This document shows positions 9,542 through 18,209 of a DNA stretch of 64,000 nt, one piece after another. This stretch comes from Allorhodopirellula solitaria (lineage in GTDB: Bacteria; Planctomycetota; Planctomycetia; Pirellulales; Pirellulaceae). The position numbers were made by a program, and so were the translations under genes. The stretch covers positions 317,182-381,181 of the forward strand of contig NZ_SJPK01000003.1 of the NCBI RefSeq assembly GCF_007859855.1. Reading direction: 5' to 3'. The notes under the pieces were generated by a model. It was not told the DNA's origin. It saw nothing but the letters and a program-made list of their open reading frames with translations, and searched no databases. Numbering within the stretch: the first letter of the stretch is position 1; each line of letters opens with the position of its first letter.

Positions 9542-11101
9542 ATGGACGACAGCAGACTCCGGTTCGGTGTGGGCGTGCTGGTGATCGCAGCGATTGGTAT
9601 CGGTGTGATCCTCATGTTCCTCTTTGGAGCCTTTCCGGCCATCCTCAGTCGTGAATACACGCTGACCGTTAATTTTCCCTCCGCGCAAGGCATCAATACC
9701 AACACGCCGGTGTTGCGCGACGGTGTGAAAATTGGCAGGGTTTCCGATATCCAGCTGCGCGACGAGGGTGTTACCCTGACGCTCGCGATGGACGAAGCGT
9801 ACCCGATGTTGCACCAATACATTCCTCAGATCGGCATTGGCTCGCTGATCACGGGCGATTCGAAACTCGAGTTTCGCAAAGCTGAACCGGCCGAACTCGA
9901 TGCTCTTTTCCGCGATGACCTGGCGATGGTCGATCGCACCTACAGCGACGGGGAGCATCTCGATTACGGTCAAAAACTCGCCGACCCATTCACTCTGTTG
10001 TTTGGTATGGAGGACGAGTTGCGGTCCACGTTCACGAGTATTCGGCATGCTGGCGATGCCGTGCAAGGCACGGGGGATAGCATCCGCTCGCTCGTTCACG
10101 ATGTGCGTGGATTGATTGGGATCGAACCACGCTCCAACGCCCGCACGCCCGGGTACCCGCCTCAGTCCTCGCTCGTCCCAGCGCACTCCACGCAAGGGGC
10201 CGCGCCGGATCGATTGCGGTCGGCGCAGTCAGGAACCTCTGGGGCGATGCCGCCGGCGCCGTCTTGGGCGCATCCGGTACGTTTGGTTTCGGCAGTTTCG
10301 ACTGGCGATGCTCCAGCGACTGCGATCCAAACGATGGCTTATGCCAATCAAGATCCGTCGACTCTCCCGCCAGCGGTGCCGGGTGAAGCACCGGCCGTGC
10401 CTCTGCCGCCGGGACAGACGCTGCCGCTCGGTGGACCGAACAGTTCCGTCGGCAAAGCTACCTTCGTCGAACTGCAAAACGAAGCGATCGAGACTCTTGA
10501 GGAACTGCAGGGTGCGATCCGCGATGCACGGTCGATTCTCGGCAATGAAGAGATTCGCCGGGGACTGCGTGATTCCGTCGAACGATTCCCAGGCGTGCTT
10601 GACCAAGCCACCGTGACGCTTCAGACCGCGCAACAAACCTTCGACGATTTTGCTGAGGTCGGAGACCAGTTCGAGCAGGTAGGATCGGTCGCTGAGCAAG
10701 CCATCACGGAGCTGAAGACAACCGCGGGCGGCACGCTCGAGAGTTTTCGGGCAACGGCCCAGAATGTCGAGGCGTTCACCGACCCATTCGGGCGGCGGAG
10801 CGAGGAGTTTGCTGAGCAGATCCTGCGGAGCCTTACCAACGTTGACAATGCGTTGATCCAAATCGACACGTTTGGCAAAACGCTCAACGGTTCCGATGGT
10901 ACCGTCAAGCGGTTGCTCCAAGACGATGAGCTGTATTTCGAGATCCGCCGCACCGTGCAGAACATCGAAGCAGCGACGGCGCGGGTTCGCCCCATTCTCG
11001 ATGATGTGCGCGTCTTCACCGACAAGATTGCCCGCGACCCTCGCCAACTCGGTGTGCGTGGTGCACTCGGCAAACGACCTACCGGTGCGGGCCTGCGATA
11101 G
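9542..11101 (+). CDS. mlaD: MlaD-like MCE domain protein
   Basis: The protein has 519 residues, much longer than E. coli MlaD (about 180). An N-terminal membrane anchor lies at about 8-34 (VGVLVIAAIGIGVILMFLFG). One MCE domain follows at about 38-125, with GINTNTPVLRDGVKIGRV. A Pro/Ala-rich linker lies at about 195-300, and the C-terminal 200 residues are predicted helical and rich in Thr, Gln and Glu, probably a long coiled tube or tether. MCE proteins bind phospholipid in the periplasm. No MlaC, MlaB or MlaA is seen nearby, so the long helical tail may itself span toward the outer membrane; that is inference. Confidence 0.88.
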   Translation: MDDSRLRFGVGVLVIAAIGIGVILMFLFGAFPAILSREYTLTVNFPSAQGINTNTPVLRDGVKIGRVSDIQLRDEGVTLTLAMDEAYPMLHQYIPQIGIGSLITGDSKLEFRKAEPAELDALFRDDLAMVDRTYSDGEHLDYGQKLADPFTLLFGMEDELRSTFTSIRHAGDAVQGTGDSIRSLVHDVRGLIGIEPRSNARTPGYPPQSSLVPAHSTQGAAPDRLRSAQSGTSGAMPPAPSWAHPVRLVSAVSTGDAPATAIQTMAYANQDPSTLPPAVPGEAPAVPLPPGQTLPLGGPNSSVGKATFVELQNEAIETLEELQGAIRDARSILGNEEIRRGLRDSVERFPGVLDQATVTLQTAQQTFDDFAEVGDQFEQVGSVAEQAITELKTTAGGTLESFRATAQNVEAFTDPFGRRSEEFAEQILRSLTNVDNALIQIDTFGKTLNGSDGTVKRLLQDDELYFEIRRTVQNIEAATARVRPILDDVRVFTDKIARDPRQLGVRGALGKRPTGAGLR

Positions 11102-11306
11102 GCTCCCGGCTGGGGGCGGTTCAGGGAAATGGTGACGTTTACTACGGTTGCAGAGACTGCCGAGGGTACGCTTGACGAGGGAATCGCTGCGGGCACGGCT
11201 TGGGAATTTCGGGCTGAATCCTGAGTTTTGCTAGTGTGTTGAATTGGATTTCCCTTACGATCATGGGCATCTTAACGCCCCATCGATCACGGATACTAAT
11301 CTCAGC

Positions 11307-12332
11307 ATGGATGTCACCCTCCCCGAACCGGCGGCTGCGCCCACGCAACCGACCGCTCAAGATCCCTCGGCCTCGATGCATTCGGCACCAACCGAATCGA
11401 CACCGGCGCGAGCATCCCAAAGCAAACAACGGGGAGCGATTCGCTGGGACTACACCATTTTCTTCGTCTCGCTGCATGTGTTGACGATCCTCTGCCTGTT
11501 GCCGTGGTTTTTCAGCTGGGCGGGCGTCGCTGCGTTCCTTGCAGGCGTGGTCCTGTTCGGCCAGATGGCGATCCCGATCGGCTACCACCGACTGCTCACC
11601 CACCATAGCTTTCGAACCCCGAAATGGTTTGAACGCACGCTGGTGACGCTGGCGATGTGTGCTGCCCAAGAGACTCCCGCCCACTGGGTGGCCTGGCATC
11701 GAATGCATCACTCTCACTCCGATCACGAGAACGATCCTCATTCACCCCGCGAGGGGTTCCTGTGGTCACACGTGCGTTGGCTCGTCCATGAGACGCGTAC
11801 TCGGTTGGCGACCTTTTCGATGTACGAGAAATACGCCCGCGATGTGTTGGCCGATCCCTATTACCGTTGGATCGAGAAACTGCCGTCCGCCGCGGGCCTG
11901 TTTTGGCTCGGCCACGCTCTGATCTACACGCTGATTACCACTGCGGTTTGCTTGGCAGTGTACGGAAATGAACCCACCGCGTACCGCATGATCGCCAGCA
12001 TCGTTGTGTGGGGCGTCGTCGCTCGGACGGTTTGGGTTTGGCACATCACGTGGGCGGTCAATTCGCTCAGCCACATGTTCGGGTACCGCAATTACGAGAC
12101 CAGCGACGACAGTCGCAACAATTGGTTGGTGACGTTGCTGACCGCTGGCGAAGGCTGGCACAATAACCATCATGCCGACCCCGCGAGCGCCTCGGTGCAG
12201 CACCGGTGGTGGGAAATCGACGTGAACTACTACGTCATCCGCTGCTTCGGCATGATCGGTTTGGCCAGCCACATCATCCGCCCACGGATTCACCGGCAAG
12301 CCCAGGCCGCTCAGGGAACGTCGAATTCTTAA
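11307..12332 (+). CDS. Acyl-CoA/fatty acid desaturase (delta-9 type)
   Basis: The protein has 341 residues from ATG 11307. After a polar N-terminus of 45 residues there are hydrophobic helices and the three histidine boxes of membrane di-iron desaturases: HRLLTHH (94-100), WHRMHHSHSDH and GEGWHNNHHAD. The second and third boxes are of the stearoyl-CoA/delta-9 class. The enzyme would insert a cis double bond into saturated acyl chains at the membrane. It follows the Mla lipid-transport genes after 205 bases, so a shared role in envelope lipid composition is plausible but the spacing argues for its own promoter. Confidence 0.92.
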   Translation: MDVTLPEPAAAPTQPTAQDPSASMHSAPTESTPARASQSKQRGAIRWDYTIFFVSLHVLTILCLLPWFFSWAGVAAFLAGVVLFGQMAIPIGYHRLLTHHSFRTPKWFERTLVTLAMCAAQETPAHWVAWHRMHHSHSDHENDPHSPREGFLWSHVRWLVHETRTRLATFSMYEKYARDVLADPYYRWIEKLPSAAGLFWLGHALIYTLITTAVCLAVYGNEPTAYRMIASIVVWGVVARTVWVWHITWAVNSLSHMFGYRNYETSDDSRNNWLVTLLTAGEGWHNNHHADPASASVQHRWWEIDVNYYVIRCFGMIGLASHIIRPRIHRQAQAAQGTSNS

Positions 12333-12462
12333 ACGGCGCGAAACACGCGTGCCAACCCCGAATGAGGTTGAAGATCATTCACGACGAGGTCTGCGACCCA
12401 CTTCGGGGGCGACGCTCCATCTTCAACGAACAACCGTAAGTGGCGCTGCGTTGACCGACGGC

Positions 12463-12512
12463 TATTTTCTATCATCCCTTCCGGGATACTTGTGGATAAT
12501 CGACAGCCCGTT
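12463..12512. repeat. Copy of a dispersed palindromic repeat
   Basis: The stretch contains ATCCC-TTCC-GGGAT within TATTTTCTATCATCCC...GGGATACTTGTGGATA. The same unit, differing at a few bases, occurs on the opposite strand at about 60400-60450. It lies in the 230-base gap between convergent genes (desaturase and PGI-like). Nothing else is recognisable in that gap. Confidence 0.6.
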
Positions 12513-12562
12513 CACTAGGGGAACAGCGGGGGAGGCTCGCGACGGGCGGAGCCGTCGGTCGA

Positions 12563-13879
12563 CTATGTCGTCGGTAACTTGTGGTCACCGTCGCGGGGGT
12601 GAACCGCGGTCAGACATTCGCGGGCTAGCCAGATGAACTGGTACAACTGACCGAGTGAGTGGGTGTCGATACGGGGCAGGGTCAGACGCGTGGATGCTTG
12701 TCCTGCGCCGCTCTCTTCGAGTTCCTTCGCCGCGATCGCGTCCTTCATGAGATCCGGCAACGTCGGTGCCTCCCCGGCTTCGTCTAGCGGCGACGTCGCA
12801 GAGGTTGTACCAGTGAGTGGGCGGCCCGAAAGAAAGTTCGGAGCAGGCAGAGGGTCCGTCCGCGGCGCGTCCACACAGAGATGGTGGATGACGCCTCGAC
12901 CTGGTGGTGATTCCAAGCCAACAGGCTGCATTGGGAGAACTCGCCCGCACCACGATGCCATCCCACCCAGCGCCGGGTTCCAAACCCGCAGGCCGTTGCA
13001 GTAATGCGCTTCCGCGAGCACGCTCGCCCAATGGACAGCCGCAAACTGCAGCACCGCGTTGTCGGCAAAGCTGCTTTTTTGGAAATGCTCGTTCATCGCG
13101 GCGGCGCCGACGAGCAACTGGATGCAGTCCAGGCCCAACAGGGCGGCCGGCAGCAGATGGGCAGCTGAATACAGGCCCAGCGGGCCGCCTCGCTCTCGGT
13201 CGAATTGAAAGTCGCGGGCGCAGTGGTAGTGGTCCGCCATGGCTCGCACGGGACCCTTTGCCGGCGAGACCGGGATCATCAATTTGGGGATCCATTTCGC
13301 TGCCGCGTCACCGTGCGCCGCGGTGAGTTGCTCCCCGATCAATCCCATCGAAACAGCAGTTGCCTGAGACGCCAGAGCGTGGTTGTCAGGCGAGTCGATG
13401 GCGACGAGGCCATACCGCTGCTCGGCGGCGTGTGTAGAGTCGCCGCCGGTGGCCAATCGCCTCAGCAGCCCTTCGACGGCATCGTTGTCCAAGCTAGCAG
13501 CAGAAAAGTACAGCCGAGGCTTGCTCCCCCGCGCCGCGCGGGACAGTTCGTTGTGAAACGGCTCGCAGCATGCTTGCATGAGCGCCGAAGGCGCCAATAG
13601 AGTCGCCTGTTCACCGACCACGGCGACTGCATCGAGATGGTCATGCAGGCGGTTGGCGACGCGGAAAACACGCCCCAGTTCGGAGTTCTCTCGCTTCGCT
13701 TCATAATCGGTGAGAAGTTTCTCAGGGTAGCGCAGCGTGTTGTGAAACGCATCGCCGTCAGATTCGCTGAGTTGGTCTCGCGCCGCGGCAAGCCTGGTGC
13801 CGAGCGAATCCAAGCGTTCGGCGCTGAGACCATTGGCACAGTCGAGGGCGCCGGCTGGGTTGAAACGCAGCAGCGTCAT
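12563..13879 (-). CDS. Phosphoglucose-isomerase-like protein lacking catalytic residues
   Basis: The protein has 438 residues from ATG 13879. The fold signature is PGI-like: AKGPVRAMAD matches the family's KGPLRALA, GLYSAAHLLPAALLGLD matches the GGRFSVLSPVGLFPAAL region, and HSLGQLYQFIWLA matches the C-terminal helix. The usual catalytic signatures are altered by my reading. The SGTT phosphate loop reads IDSPDNHA, the DQHS histidine region reads SPPGRGVIHHL, and the C-terminal ELGK lysine is missing because the protein ends early. It is therefore probably a non-catalytic or re-purposed relative rather than the glycolytic enzyme. It is flanked by repeats on both sides and has no operon partner. 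Confidence 0.65.
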   Translation of the reverse strand: MTLLRFNPAGALDCANGLSAERLDSLGTRLAAARDQLSESDGDAFHNTLRYPEKLLTDYEAKRENSELGRVFRVANRLHDHLDAVAVVGEQATLLAPSALMQACCEPFHNELSRAARGSKPRLYFSAASLDNDAVEGLLRRLATGGDSTHAAEQRYGLVAIDSPDNHALASQATAVSMGLIGEQLTAAHGDAAAKWIPKLMIPVSPAKGPVRAMADHYHCARDFQFDRERGGPLGLYSAAHLLPAALLGLDCIQLLVGAAAMNEHFQKSSFADNAVLQFAAVHWASVLAEAHYCNGLRVWNPALGGMASWCGRVLPMQPVGLESPPGRGVIHHLCVDAPRTDPLPAPNFLSGRPLTGTTSATSPLDEAGEAPTLPDLMKDAIAAKELEESGAGQASTRLTLPRIDTHSLGQLYQFIWLARECLTAVHPRDGDHKLPTT

Positions 13880-13994
13880 CGGCGATGTCTCTTGCGGTCG
13901 GGAGAAGGATGGTCGAGAATCGAGTGGAGCACCGTGGCGCATGAATTGCTCGAAACCATAGCGAAACTGCCCCGATCATGTAATAACTGCCTGT

Positions 13995-14033
13995 CTGAAA
14001 AGGGGGCTGACCCTCGCCTTCAACGGGTCAGAC
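13995..14033. repeat. Degenerate copy of the GGGTCTGACCC inverted repeat
   Basis: TGAAAAGGGGGCTGACCCT followed after ten bases by GGGTCAGAC is a shortened, mutated version of the perfect inverted repeat at 31217-31316. It sits between the divergent PGI-like and TolQ-like genes. Confidence 0.55.
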
Positions 14034-14074
14034 GCCATGCCGGATGGGCGCCCAGTGAACTCGACTGAGTGATT

Positions 14075-14764
14075 ATGTTGGAACTGATCTCTTCTTATTC
14101 AACGTTTGCAATCCTCGCGGCTGCCGCGGCGCACGTGATCGCTTTCGGCGTTCTCATCCTGTGGGCACGAGCGGATCGCAAACGCATCGCTCAAACGCTC
14201 GAACGCTTCACCGCGGGCCTGCCGCATCGCAGCCGGATGGATTTCCATGTGCATCTCTCCGACCAGATCGAGGCGTTCGTTGCTGACATCAACGATGTCT
14301 TGGCCGAGCCCCCGCACAGCCCCGATCGCGCGAAGCTCGTCGACCGCATTCGGATCCTCGACGAGCGGCGAGATTATCTCCAATCGCTGCGATTCGAAAC
14401 CGCTTGGAACGTTGCCCGCACGATGATCGAAGCTTATCCGCTCGCCGGGGTGCTCGGTACGATCCTCGCAATCGGCTCGGCATTGGCCGCCGACGAACAG
14501 GCATCGGTGAACATCATCGTCAGCCGTTTCGGCGATGCGATCTGGAGCACCTTCGCGGGTTTGGCTGCCGCGATCGTGTTGATGTTGATCAGTAGTATTG
14601 TCGAACCCGGGTTTGCGCGACTTTCGGAAAACCGCCTGCACGTTCGCGAGATGGCGGGCCGGGTCAAACGAGAGCTCTCGGTGTACGAGGCGACTCACCC
14701 GCCGCAGGAGACACAGGCCTCTGCAACGCAGGCCCCGACAACGCAGGCGGAATCGACCGCGTGA
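14075..14764 (+). CDS. MotA/TolQ/ExbB-type proton channel subunit
   Basis: The protein is 229 residues from ATG 14075; a GTG two codons earlier is an alternative. It has an N-terminal membrane helix (about 7-30), a cytoplasmic helical stretch, then two membrane helices with the TolQ/ExbB core: AYPLAGVLGTILAIGSAL and FGDAIWSTFAGLAAAIVLML. The C-terminus is cytoplasmic and rich in Gln and Thr. With an ExbD-type partner it would form a proton-driven inner-membrane motor. The partner's GTG start overlaps its stop (14761-14764), which supports co-translation. What the motor drives is not shown: no TolA, TolB, TonB or OmpA-type gene is adjacent. Confidence 0.8.
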   Translation: MLELISSYSTFAILAAAAAHVIAFGVLILWARADRKRIAQTLERFTAGLPHRSRMDFHVHLSDQIEAFVADINDVLAEPPHSPDRAKLVDRIRILDERRDYLQSLRFETAWNVARTMIEAYPLAGVLGTILAIGSALAADEQASVNIIVSRFGDAIWSTFAGLAAAIVLMLISSIVEPGFARLSENRLHVREMAGRVKRELSVYEATHPPQETQASATQAPTTQAESTA

Positions 14765-15660
14765 ACCAAGAGAATCACAGCCCCGTGAGCCCCCGTTCGA
14801 CGTCTCGCCCCAGCCCGACGTCTCACCCCGGCGATGTGCGTTTGTCTACATCCTGGTGGTCGCGGCGGACCCGTTTTCAGCTGACTCCGTTGATGGATCT
14901 GCTGCTGATTATTGTCTTCGCGCAGTTCCTCGACGTCCGCGAGACATCTCAACAGGAGGCGATTTCGTTGCAATCCCAACGCGAACGATTGACAATGGAG
15001 ATCGCCCGCGAACGCAGTGAACTCGAGGGGATTCGTCAAGCCATGCAGAGGCAGCAGCGGGAACTCGAGCGGCAGCGGGACCAAGCCCGCGCGGCCCGGG
15101 ACCAGGCATACGCGCAGACCGATGCGCAGGCTGCTCAAATGCAAGTCGCCATGGACTTGATCGGTGACTGGTTCACGCTCGACGAAAACGCTATCACCGA
15201 GACCTCTTCCAACAAGAAACCGGCATCACTCGACGATCCTATCGAGCAGGCGGTGGCGGAGGCCAAACGCCTCGGCCGCGCTGCTCCCGACGCGGTGATC
15301 CGATTCCTAATCGGCCACGACGAGTTGCTCAAGCGAGCCGAGATTTGGACCGTGCATGCCGATGGCAACGGAAACGTTGCGATCGAAGCCGGGCAACAGC
15401 GAGATTCGTTTCGCTTGGAGGGAAAGACGCAAGCCGCGCGGACTTCGGAAGTCACCGATCGACTTTTTGCTGCCTACAAGCAGTTCCCACAACCGAAGGG
15501 GTTGGTGATCCTGTTGGTCTCTTTCGCGCCCCAGAGTGTAGCGGGCGTGTACCAACCGCTCGTCGATGCCATCCCCAAAACGCTTGAACGACTGCGTGCG
15601 GATACCCCCGAATCTCGGTTCGAATACACCGTGCTCGGCGCTACCCCCGATCCGCTCTGA
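14761..15660 (+). CDS. ExbD/TolR-like protein with long coiled coil
   Basis: The protein is 299 residues from GTG 14761. One membrane helix near residues 42-60 reads LTPLMDLLLIIVFAQFL, with the aspartate that ExbD and TolR use for proton transfer. A Gln/Glu/Arg-rich coiled coil follows at about 65-130, longer than in ExbD. A C-terminal alpha/beta domain (about 165-299) ends in VILLVSFAPQSVAG. It is the partner of the overlapping TolQ-like subunit. The long coil suggests reach into the periplasm. A GTGGTG/CACCAC hairpin lies 10 bases after the stop. Confidence 0.75.
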   Translation: MNQENHSPVSPRSTSRPSPTSHPGDVRLSTSWWSRRTRFQLTPLMDLLLIIVFAQFLDVRETSQQEAISLQSQRERLTMEIARERSELEGIRQAMQRQQRELERQRDQARAARDQAYAQTDAQAAQMQVAMDLIGDWFTLDENAITETSSNKKPASLDDPIEQAVAEAKRLGRAAPDAVIRFLIGHDELLKRAEIWTVHADGNGNVAIEAGQQRDSFRLEGKTQAARTSEVTDRLFAAYKQFPQPKGLVILLVSFAPQSVAGVYQPLVDAIPKTLERLRADTPESRFEYTVLGATPDPL

Positions 15661-15670
15661 AGCTCTCGAG

Positions 15671-15686
15671 GTGGTGCGAACACCAC
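15671..15686 (+). terminator. Weak hairpin after the TolQR-like pair
   Basis: GTGGTG-CGAA-CACCAC forms a six-pair stem with a four-base loop, 10 bases after the stop codon. There is no T-tract, so rho-independent termination is uncertain. Confidence 0.3.
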
Positions 15687-15808
15687 GCCGCTGATGGTTA
15701 TCGTGACACCGTTGGAGGCATGCAGTACACTCTGGAAACTTGTTCACGAATATTTTACCCCAACGGCGCGGGTAAGGGTTTGGATCCGTCATCATCAGCA
15801 CCAACGCC

Positions 15809-16774
15809 ATGTCAGCATCACGTGATTCGATATTGAAGATTTCTGAGGCGATGAACGCCGCGATCATCGGACAAGAGACCGTTGTGGAGCGTTTATTGAT
15901 CGCGCTGCTGACCGGTGGCAACGTGTTGATGGAAGGGTTGCCAGGCACGGCCAAGACGCGGTCGATCAAAACCCTCTCGCGGCTGATCGAAGGTGATTTC
16001 TCGCGGGTGCAGTTTACCCCGGATTTGTTGCCTTCGGATGTGACGGGATCGGAGATCTACCGGGAGCAAACGGCGACCTTCGAATTCCAACCCGGGCCCA
16101 TCTTTGGGAACCTCGTGCTCGCCGACGAGATCAATCGCGCGCCAGCGAAGGTCCAGGCTGCGTTGCTCGAAGCGATGGAAGAACATCAGGTCACCGTTGC
16201 GGGCAAGACCCACAAACTGCCGGAATTGTTTTTGGTTCTGGCTACGCAAAACCCCATCGAGCAAGAGGGCACGTACCCGCTGCCTGAAGCCCAGATGGAT
16301 CGTTTCCTGCTCTACGTGCAGGTCCCCTATCCACCGGCAGAGAACGAACTGTCTATTCTCCGTTTGGTTCGCAGCGAGAACGCGGGTGCCGAACAACCGA
16401 GCTTCGCCCCGGTTTCCCAGAAAGCGATTTTTGAGATCCGCCAAGAAATCGATGCGATGCACGTCGCCCCGACCGCCGAGCAATACATTGTCGACCTCGT
16501 CGTCGCCACGCGTGATCCAGCAAAATACGATGCTGACCTGGCCAGCATGATCCAGTTGGGAGCCTCCCCACGGGGGACGATCGCCCTGGACAAGGCATCG
16601 CGGGCTCGGGCGTGGTTGCAGGGCAATGATTTCGTTTCGCCAGCGGACATTCAGGCTGTCGCGCCTGCCTGTTTAGCTCACCGTGTGCACCTGTCTTACG
16701 AGGCCGAAGCCGCCGGCAAGTCTCGTGAAGACGTGATCGGTGAAGTGATCCAACGTGTCGCTGTGACCGCTTAA
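15809..16774 (+). CDS. MoxR-family AAA ATPase
   Basis: The protein has 321 residues. It shows Walker A GLPGTAKT, Walker B LVLADEIN, and the MoxR segments ATQNPIEQEGTYPLPEAQMDRF and GASPRGTIALDKASRARA. MoxR proteins are chaperone-like ATPases that work with von Willebrand factor A (VWA) proteins to mature or assemble partners. It heads a seven-gene run that ends at 22065, with the DUF58 gene 14 bases behind it and later genes overlapping. The 148-base upstream gap probably carries the operon promoter; no clear boxes were found. Confidence 0.95.
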   Translation: MSASRDSILKISEAMNAAIIGQETVVERLLIALLTGGNVLMEGLPGTAKTRSIKTLSRLIEGDFSRVQFTPDLLPSDVTGSEIYREQTATFEFQPGPIFGNLVLADEINRAPAKVQAALLEAMEEHQVTVAGKTHKLPELFLVLATQNPIEQEGTYPLPEAQMDRFLLYVQVPYPPAENELSILRLVRSENAGAEQPSFAPVSQKAIFEIRQEIDAMHVAPTAEQYIVDLVVATRDPAKYDADLASMIQLGASPRGTIALDKASRARAWLQGNDFVSPADIQAVAPACLAHRVHLSYEAEAAGKSREDVIGEVIQRVAVTA

Positions 16775-16788
16775 GAGAATCGCTCGAA

Positions 16789-17703
16789 ATGGCTAGTCAT
16801 GCGCACACACGACTGGAGGACCTCGTTCGGCTGCGACATGCGGCAGCCGGATTCTCGCTACTGCCCAAGCAACCTATTAACAGTTTGCTCAGCGGGCAGC
16901 ATGCGTCCCGGCTTCGCGGCCGTGGATTAATGTTCGAGGAATTGCGAGACTACCGTCCGGGCGACGATATCCGGCAGATGGATTGGAAGGCGACAGCCCG
17001 ACTTCGCAAACCTTACATCCGTGTCTATTCCGAAGAGCGCGAGCGACCGGTCCTGTTGCTCGTGGACCAGCGAAGCTCGATGTTTTTCGGCAGCGCACGG
17101 ACCACCAAAGCGACCACCGCAGCCGAGGTGGCGGCCCTCGCGGCATGGCGGGCGATGGATGGCGGTGATCGTGTCGGAGCTATTCTGTTTGATGACCACG
17201 ATACCATCGAACTGCGGCCGCGGCGAAGTCGCGAGAGCGTGCTGCATATCTGCCATGAGATTACCCGGATGAACCAAGGTTTGTCGGCTGGATCTCCCCC
17301 GGTCGATTCATCGGGACGGCTCAACGATGCCCTGCAACTCTGTGTTAATGTGGCCAAGCACGATTGTCTTGTCATCCTGATTACTGACTACAATGGCGAC
17401 AACGAAGCGACGCAGCGACTGACAACGCGGATGGCCTCGCACAACGATTTGCTGGCCTGTCTCATCTATGACCCCTTAGGGATTCGCTTGCCCGCACAAG
17501 GCCATTTGCCAGCGACCGATGGCGAGATCCAGTACTCGATACCGGGAGGTGAGCAGTTTGATCGATCGTATCAGGATGCCTTCCGAGCACGCTGTGGTCG
17601 GTTGCGCGAGCGACTCGGTGCGATCCGAGTCCCAATCCTGCCGATTTCCACCCACGAACCGGTGACCGACCAAGTCATGGCGGCAATGGGAGAACGCTCG
17701 TGA
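16789..17703 (+). CDS. DUF58 protein (VWA-like)
   Basis: The protein has 304 residues. The DUF58 hallmark FEELRDYRPGDDIRQMDWKATAR is seen near residues 46-68 and a VWA-like fold follows, with LLVDQRSSMFFG near residue 87. Members usually accompany MoxR and are thought to be its substrates or adaptors. No membrane helix is apparent. Its stop overlaps the GTG start of the DUF4381 gene by four bases (17700-17703). Confidence 0.93.
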   Translation: MASHAHTRLEDLVRLRHAAAGFSLLPKQPINSLLSGQHASRLRGRGLMFEELRDYRPGDDIRQMDWKATARLRKPYIRVYSEERERPVLLLVDQRSSMFFGSARTTKATTAAEVAALAAWRAMDGGDRVGAILFDDHDTIELRPRRSRESVLHICHEITRMNQGLSAGSPPVDSSGRLNDALQLCVNVAKHDCLVILITDYNGDNEATQRLTTRMASHNDLLACLIYDPLGIRLPAQGHLPATDGEIQYSIPGGEQFDRSYQDAFRARCGRLRERLGAIRVPILPISTHEPVTDQVMAAMGERS

Positions 17704-18209
17704 GCACTGAGGCAAAAGACGCAGGTAGCTTGGACAATCTCCGCGATATCGCGGAGCTGCCGCCGGTGCCGTGGTGGCCACCCGCACCGGGGTGGTGGAT
17801 CGTCATGGCCGTCCTGACGCTCGCTCTGTGTTACGCGATATGGAAATGTTGGTTGCATTGGCGTGCGAACGCCTACCGCCGCGCCGCCATGGCAGAACTC
17901 GAGTCCGCCGCGACCACCGTGCATATCGCTGCGATTCTGAAACGCGCCGCGCTGGTCGCCTATCCCCGGCTCGATGTCGCTTCGATGACCGGCGCCCAGT
18001 GGTGTGATCACCTGGCGAAGTCCGTCGATGGGCCGCTCTCGGCAGAGCTGAAGCAAGAATTGACGAGCGGGGTTTACTGCCACGAAGCGACCGCGAGTAC
18101 GGCTGAGCTGAAGTCCTTTGCAGCGGCTTGGATCAAGAACCATCCCGACGGCCGCAACCTGTCGAGTGCCGGTCGTCGGACGCCGCAGACGGAGTCCGCA
18201 GCATGTTGA
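17700..18209 (+). CDS. DUF4381 family membrane protein
   Basis: The protein has 169 residues. The family's N-terminal pattern is clear: LPPVPWWPPAPGWWIV at about 20-35, leading into one membrane helix (about 34-52), then a basic cytoplasmic domain of helices. It lies at the expected place between DUF58 and BatA in a MoxR/Bat operon. It overlaps DUF58 by four bases and BatA by seven. Its biochemical role is unknown. Confidence 0.88.
   Translation: MSTEAKDAGSLDNLRDIAELPPVPWWPPAPGWWIVMAVLTLALCYAIWKCWLHWRANAYRRAAMAELESAATTVHIAAILKRAALVAYPRLDVASMTGAQWCDHLAKSVDGPLSAELKQELTSGVYCHEATASTAELKSFAAAWIKNHPDGRNLSSAGRRTPQTESAAC

Noticed and set aside
12349-12636. 95-residue frame on the plus strand
   Set aside because: Its middle is the translation of a dispersed palindromic repeat and its end overlaps the PGI-like gene; not supported as a gene.
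14075-15660. Zorya-like defence system
   Set aside because: The TolQ-like subunit recalls ZorA only at fold level; there is no OmpA-type ZorB, no ZorC, ZorD or ZorE, and no defence genes nearby.
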